The notes beneath the pieces are model-generated. The model ran no database searches. It saw nothing but the letters and a program-made list of their open reading frames with translations, and was not told the DNA's origin. DNA of 9,729 nucleotides from Planctomycetota bacterium (GTDB lineage: Bacteria; Planctomycetota; UBA11346), in the NCBI GenBank assembly GCA_024641365.1, contig JAHEDF010000119.1, positions 1-9,729 on the forward strand, read 5' to 3'. This document shows, piece after piece, positions 7,448-9,729 of this stretch. The position numbers and the translations under genes were made by a program. Within the stretch, counting starts at the first letter, position 1, and each line of letters starts with the position of its first letter.

Positions 7448-8098
7448 TTATGACTGTGAATCTATTTCTGTATCATCTGCGAGCAAATGACTTGGATTTA
7501 TAGGTTTTTCTTTTTTTGGCGGTGGCGGTGGTAGTCGTAATGGGCCATTAAATTTACACGCAATACCTTGCCCGTCAGCAATCCATGCCGTGATGCAATC
7601 GACCGTTTTTGCTAACATCTCATCTACGTCCCCTCGCTCGTCTGCCTGAAAACGCCCTAAAACAAAATCCACTTGTGCAGCGGCAGTAGATGGCTGTCCA
7701 ATTCCTAAACGCAAACGTGCATAATTTTTCCCTATGCATCGTTCGATATCGCGTAGTCCATTATGCCCCCCAGCTGAACCTTCTGGTCGCAAGCGTAAAT
7801 GACCAAGAGGCAAATGAATGTCGTCAACAACCACCAAAACTTCGCTCGGAACAACCTTATAAAACGACATCGCGCCAACGACTGTAGATCCGCTTTGATT
7901 AACATAGGTTTGCGGCTTGATCAAAAGGGCTTTTTCTCCCGAAGGCGTTAACCAATCACAGGTCAACGCCTGAAAGCGTTTGGTCCAATTTCCTAACCCG
8001 TAACGCTGAAAGATCGCATCCAGTGCCATAAAACCACAATTATGGCGCGTGTGCTCATATTGCTGACCCGGATTGCCGATGCCGATGATTAACCGCAT
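7448..8098 (-). CDS. pth: Peptidyl-tRNA hydrolase (Pth), with proline-rich tail
   Basis: Pth is a cytosolic esterase that frees tRNA from peptidyl-tRNAs dropped by stalled ribosomes, an essential recycling step. The N-terminal IGIGNPGxxYxxTRHN motif is intact and contains N9 and the catalytic H19. N67 in the KPQTYVNQSG motif, D92 in the VVVDD strand and N113 in GGHNGLRD match the conserved tRNA- and peptide-binding residues (N68, D93 and N114 in E. coli). The family is usually about 185-195 residues. This one has 216 because of a tail with five prolines in a row (190-194), then lysines and an acidic end. An AGGA lies eight bases before the ATG. It converges with rpmH and diverges from the thioredoxin-like gene, so it appears monocistronic. 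Confidence 0.96.
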   Translation of the reverse strand: MRLIIGIGNPGQQYEHTRHNCGFMALDAIFQRYGLGNWTKRFQALTCDWLTPSGEKALLIKPQTYVNQSGSTVVGAMSFYKVVPSEVLVVVDDIHLPLGHLRLRPEGSAGGHNGLRDIERCIGKNYARLRLGIGQPSTAAAQVDFVLGRFQADERGDVDEMLAKTVDCITAWIADGQGIACKFNGPLRLPPPPPKKEKPINPSHLLADDTEIDSQS

Positions 8099-8219
8099 GA
8101 CTGCTATCCTGAAGATCGGACAAATTTTTCCATACCGGTAGCCAACTCGTGCCTCATTACGCGAATACGACTTGTTGTTTGCGCCAAGCAGGCTTACATG
8201 CCGTGCGTTCTTACCACAC

Positions 8220-8224
8220 AGGAG
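8220..8224 (+). promoter_or_regulatory. Ribosome-binding site that fixes the thioredoxin-like gene start
   Basis: AGGAG sits six bases before the ATG at 8231. It favours this start over the in-frame ATG at 8198, which has no such site and would put 11 polar residues ahead of the signal peptide. Confidence 0.8.
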
Positions 8225-8230
8225 TCTGTT

Positions 8231-9271
8231 ATGCGCTTATTTGTCTTCATCGCTACCTTGCTCGCGTTTGTCGGATCGGCATTCAGTCTTGATGTCGGTG
8301 CACAAGCTCCCGGCTTGAGTACTATTAAATGGGTAAAAGGAGAGCCAGTAACTACCAGCGGTAAAATCACCGTGGTAGAATTTTGGGCAACATGGTGCGG
8401 TCCTTGTATTAAAAATATTCCACATCTCACTGAATTACAAAAAAAATATGGCGACAAAATTCAAATTGCTGGTTTGAGTAATGAAGATGAGGCTACTGTT
8501 AAACCATTTGTCGAAAAAATGGCCGATAAAATGGATTACCATGTCGGAATCATAGATGAAGCCACACATAACGCGTATATGGAAAACGTCGAAGGCATTC
8601 CACATGCGTTCTTATTAGATGACAAAGGAATCGTTTTGTGGCATGGACACCCGGCCACAATGGATGGTACATTAAGCCAAGTTGTCGCCGGTACTTTTGA
8701 TCCAGAAAAAGCAAAGAAAATTGCCAAGGCCGAGGCTGAATTACAAGAGCATTTGCAATCTGCACAGCCTGACATTCCTGCTGCTTTAGCTAAAATTGAT
8801 GAAATTTTAGCTATGCAAACCTATCACGAACAAGCTATTTCAATACGATTGGCGATTGGAAAGTATCAACATGATGGAAAGGTTATTCGTGACACGCTGT
8901 CAAAATTACCAATTGCCGATATGCCTGCCGAATTAGCAAATAGTTTGGCTTGGGCACGATTAACGGAAAGTGATTTAGACCTCCAACAATTAGATTTAGT
9001 CATCCCATTGGTGAAGCATGCCGTGGCGCACGATGCAAATAACAGTGCCTATTTAGATACTGAAGCACGTTTATATTTTCAATTGGGGTTAATCGATCGC
9101 GCAATTGCGACACAAGAAAAGGCCGTCAAAGCAGTTGGAAATGAAGAAGAAACCGCAGCAACATTAGCCTATTACAAGCACATCAAAGAATTAGCAGCGA
9201 GTATTGATTCCGCCACAACTACAGTTCCCACTGAAACTCCTGCTCAGCCTGCTTCAACTGTCATTCCGTAA
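8231..9271 (+). CDS. Exported thioredoxin-like (TlpA/ResA type) protein with TPR-like C-terminus
   Basis: Starting at 8231, the 346-residue protein opens with a signal peptide (MRLFVFIATL and a hydrophobic core, likely cut after AFS at about residue 19), so it should act outside the cytoplasm. Residues about 22-155 form a thioredoxin fold of the AhpC/TSA-TlpA type: WCGPC at 55-59 with redox cysteines C56 and C59, and cis-proline P124 in GIPHAFLLD. Residues about 165-325 are all-helical and TPR-like, clearest at 270-303 (YFQLGLIDRAIATQEKAV), a module that usually binds partner proteins. The tail from about 326 is rich in Thr, Pro and Ala. Such proteins typically reduce disulfides in exported proteins or apocytochromes. 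The partner is unknown here because no cytochrome or dsb gene is nearby. No lipobox cysteine follows the signal peptide, so a soluble form is expected. Confidence 0.88.
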   Translation: MRLFVFIATLLAFVGSAFSLDVGAQAPGLSTIKWVKGEPVTTSGKITVVEFWATWCGPCIKNIPHLTELQKKYGDKIQIAGLSNEDEATVKPFVEKMADKMDYHVGIIDEATHNAYMENVEGIPHAFLLDDKGIVLWHGHPATMDGTLSQVVAGTFDPEKAKKIAKAEAELQEHLQSAQPDIPAALAKIDEILAMQTYHEQAISIRLAIGKYQHDGKVIRDTLSKLPIADMPAELANSLAWARLTESDLDLQQLDLVIPLVKHAVAHDANNSAYLDTEARLYFQLGLIDRAIATQEKAVKAVGNEEETAATLAYYKHIKELAASIDSATTTVPTETPAQPASTVIP

Positions 9272-9297
9272 TTTTAAGACTCACAAAAATAGATGGC

Positions 9298-9325
9298 GCC
9301 TCATGTAATTAATTTTACATGAGGC
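9298..9325. terminator. Terminator between the thioredoxin-like gene and the pseudouridine synthase
   Basis: GCCTCATGTAA and TTACATGAGGC form a perfect 11-bp stem around a TTAATT loop, 26 bases after the thioredoxin-like stop. On the plus strand ATTTTATTTAT follows, a good release tract. On the minus strand it comes just after the stop of the converging gene and is followed within a few bases by TATTTTTG. It can serve both genes. Confidence 0.8.
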
Positions 9326-9332
9326 ATTTTAT

Positions 9333-9729
9333 TTATCCGGCTCTTGGTTTCGTGTTTTTATCCATCCACGGTAAAAAATCATCGGGAATAGGCGCTTGTA
9401 GACAAAGCGTTTTTCCTTGTGGATGCGGAAACTCAATGGCCCAAGCGTGTAACGCCTGCCGTTGCAATGTGGTTTCGCCTGATTGTGGATTAATCGGCCA
9501 TGTACGATGACGACCATACGTTGCATCAGCTAAAACGGGATGTCCCATTGCCGCTAGGTGAACGCGAACTTGGTGCGTGCGCCCTGTTTTTGGCCGCGCC
9601 TCTACAATGCTGTAACCAGAGCGACGCTCCAAAACAATAACGCTCGTATAAGCTTCTTTCGCTCCGTCTGTGCCATCGGGCAAAACACACCGTTTCCTAA
9701 AATCTTTTGGATGACGACCTAGCCAGCCG
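9333..9729 (-). CDS. RluA-family 23S/tRNA pseudouridine synthase, C-terminal part, 5' end outside window
   Basis: About 131 C-terminal codons are visible and the frame stays open to the right edge, so the TTG at 9683 is not the start. RluA-family enzymes convert specific uridines of rRNA or tRNA to pseudouridine. The visible part starts with [12 protein letters not shown], matching the family's conserved GRHPxDRKKM segment. It continues with [16 protein letters not shown] and [11 protein letters not shown], the conserved C-terminal RTHQIRVHL and GHPxxGDxxYG motifs. It ends with [16 protein letters not shown], the usual LHAxxLxFxHP element. The catalytic aspartate (in the HRLD motif) would lie upstream, outside the window. 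The wording resembles RluD more than RluA or RluC, but the target site cannot be set from this fragment. Its transcript ends at the hairpin at 9298-9325. Confidence 0.93.
   Translation of the reverse strand, partial: GWLGRHPKDFRKRCVLPDGTDGAKEAYTSVIVLERRSGYSIVEARPKTGRTHQVRVHLAAMGHPVLADATYGRHRTWPINPQSGETTLQRQALHAWAIEFPHPQGKTLCLQAPIPDDFLPWMDKNTKPRAG

Noticed and set aside
8198..8200. ATG at 8198 as start of the thioredoxin-like gene
   Set aside because: It lacks a ribosome site and would place polar residues before the signal peptide. The ATG at 8231 has AGGAG six bases upstream.
8172..8200. TTGTTG - 17 bases - TACATG as a promoter for the thioredoxin-like gene
   Set aside because: Only three of six bases match the consensus in each box, too weak to call, although a promoter must lie somewhere in the 8099-8230 divergent gap.
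9681..9683. TTG at 9683 as start of the pseudouridine synthase
   Set aside because: The frame continues to the window edge and encodes the conserved GRHPKD segment, so the gene is truncated by the window.

Overview
This window shows a chromosomal housekeeping region from a Gram-negative-type bacterium. Base composition is moderate, with A/T-leaning third codon positions in most genes. The genes are an LplT/Aas-type lysophospholipid repair enzyme, FtsH, Fpg (MutM), ribosomal protein bL34, peptidyl-tRNA hydrolase, an exported thioredoxin-like protein and an RluA-family pseudouridine synthase. The style of FtsH, Pth and bL34 suggests the Planctomycetes-Verrucomicrobia-Lentisphaerae group. This is an impression from protein wording only and is held at low confidence. 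No phage, transposon, CRISPR or tRNA signal was seen.

Layout from left to right. Bases 1-2469 (+) hold the 3' part of a three-domain fusion: MFS C-terminus, then PlsC acyltransferase, then AMP-binding acyl-ACP synthetase. A strong bidirectional terminator separates it from ftsH, which is convergent (2527-4524, -). About 180 bp further on is an unrecognised 481-codon gene (4704-6149, -) with an FHA-like N-terminal domain, a CxxC/CxxC zinc ribbon and a basic, partly coiled-coil C-terminus. A 67-bp divergent gap holding a perfect 12-bp palindrome leads to fpg/mutM (6217-7038, +) and then rpmH/bL34 (7151-7333, +). rpmH converges on pth (7448-8098, -) over another hairpin. The exported thioredoxin/TPR protein (8231-9271, +) diverges from pth and converges over a third hairpin on the 3' part of an RluA-family pseudouridine synthase (9333-9729, -), which runs off the right edge.

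The genes do not form one operon. Strands run + - - + + - + -, each convergent junction carries a hairpin, and most genes look singly transcribed. Common themes are envelope maintenance (phospholipid repair, FtsH, exported thioredoxin) and translation or nucleic-acid upkeep (bL34, Pth, RluA, Fpg). I infer no dedicated pathway linking them. The least explained items are the FHA-like/zinc-ribbon protein and the ftsH leader, where a hairpin followed by a T-run lies just ahead of the ribosome-binding site.
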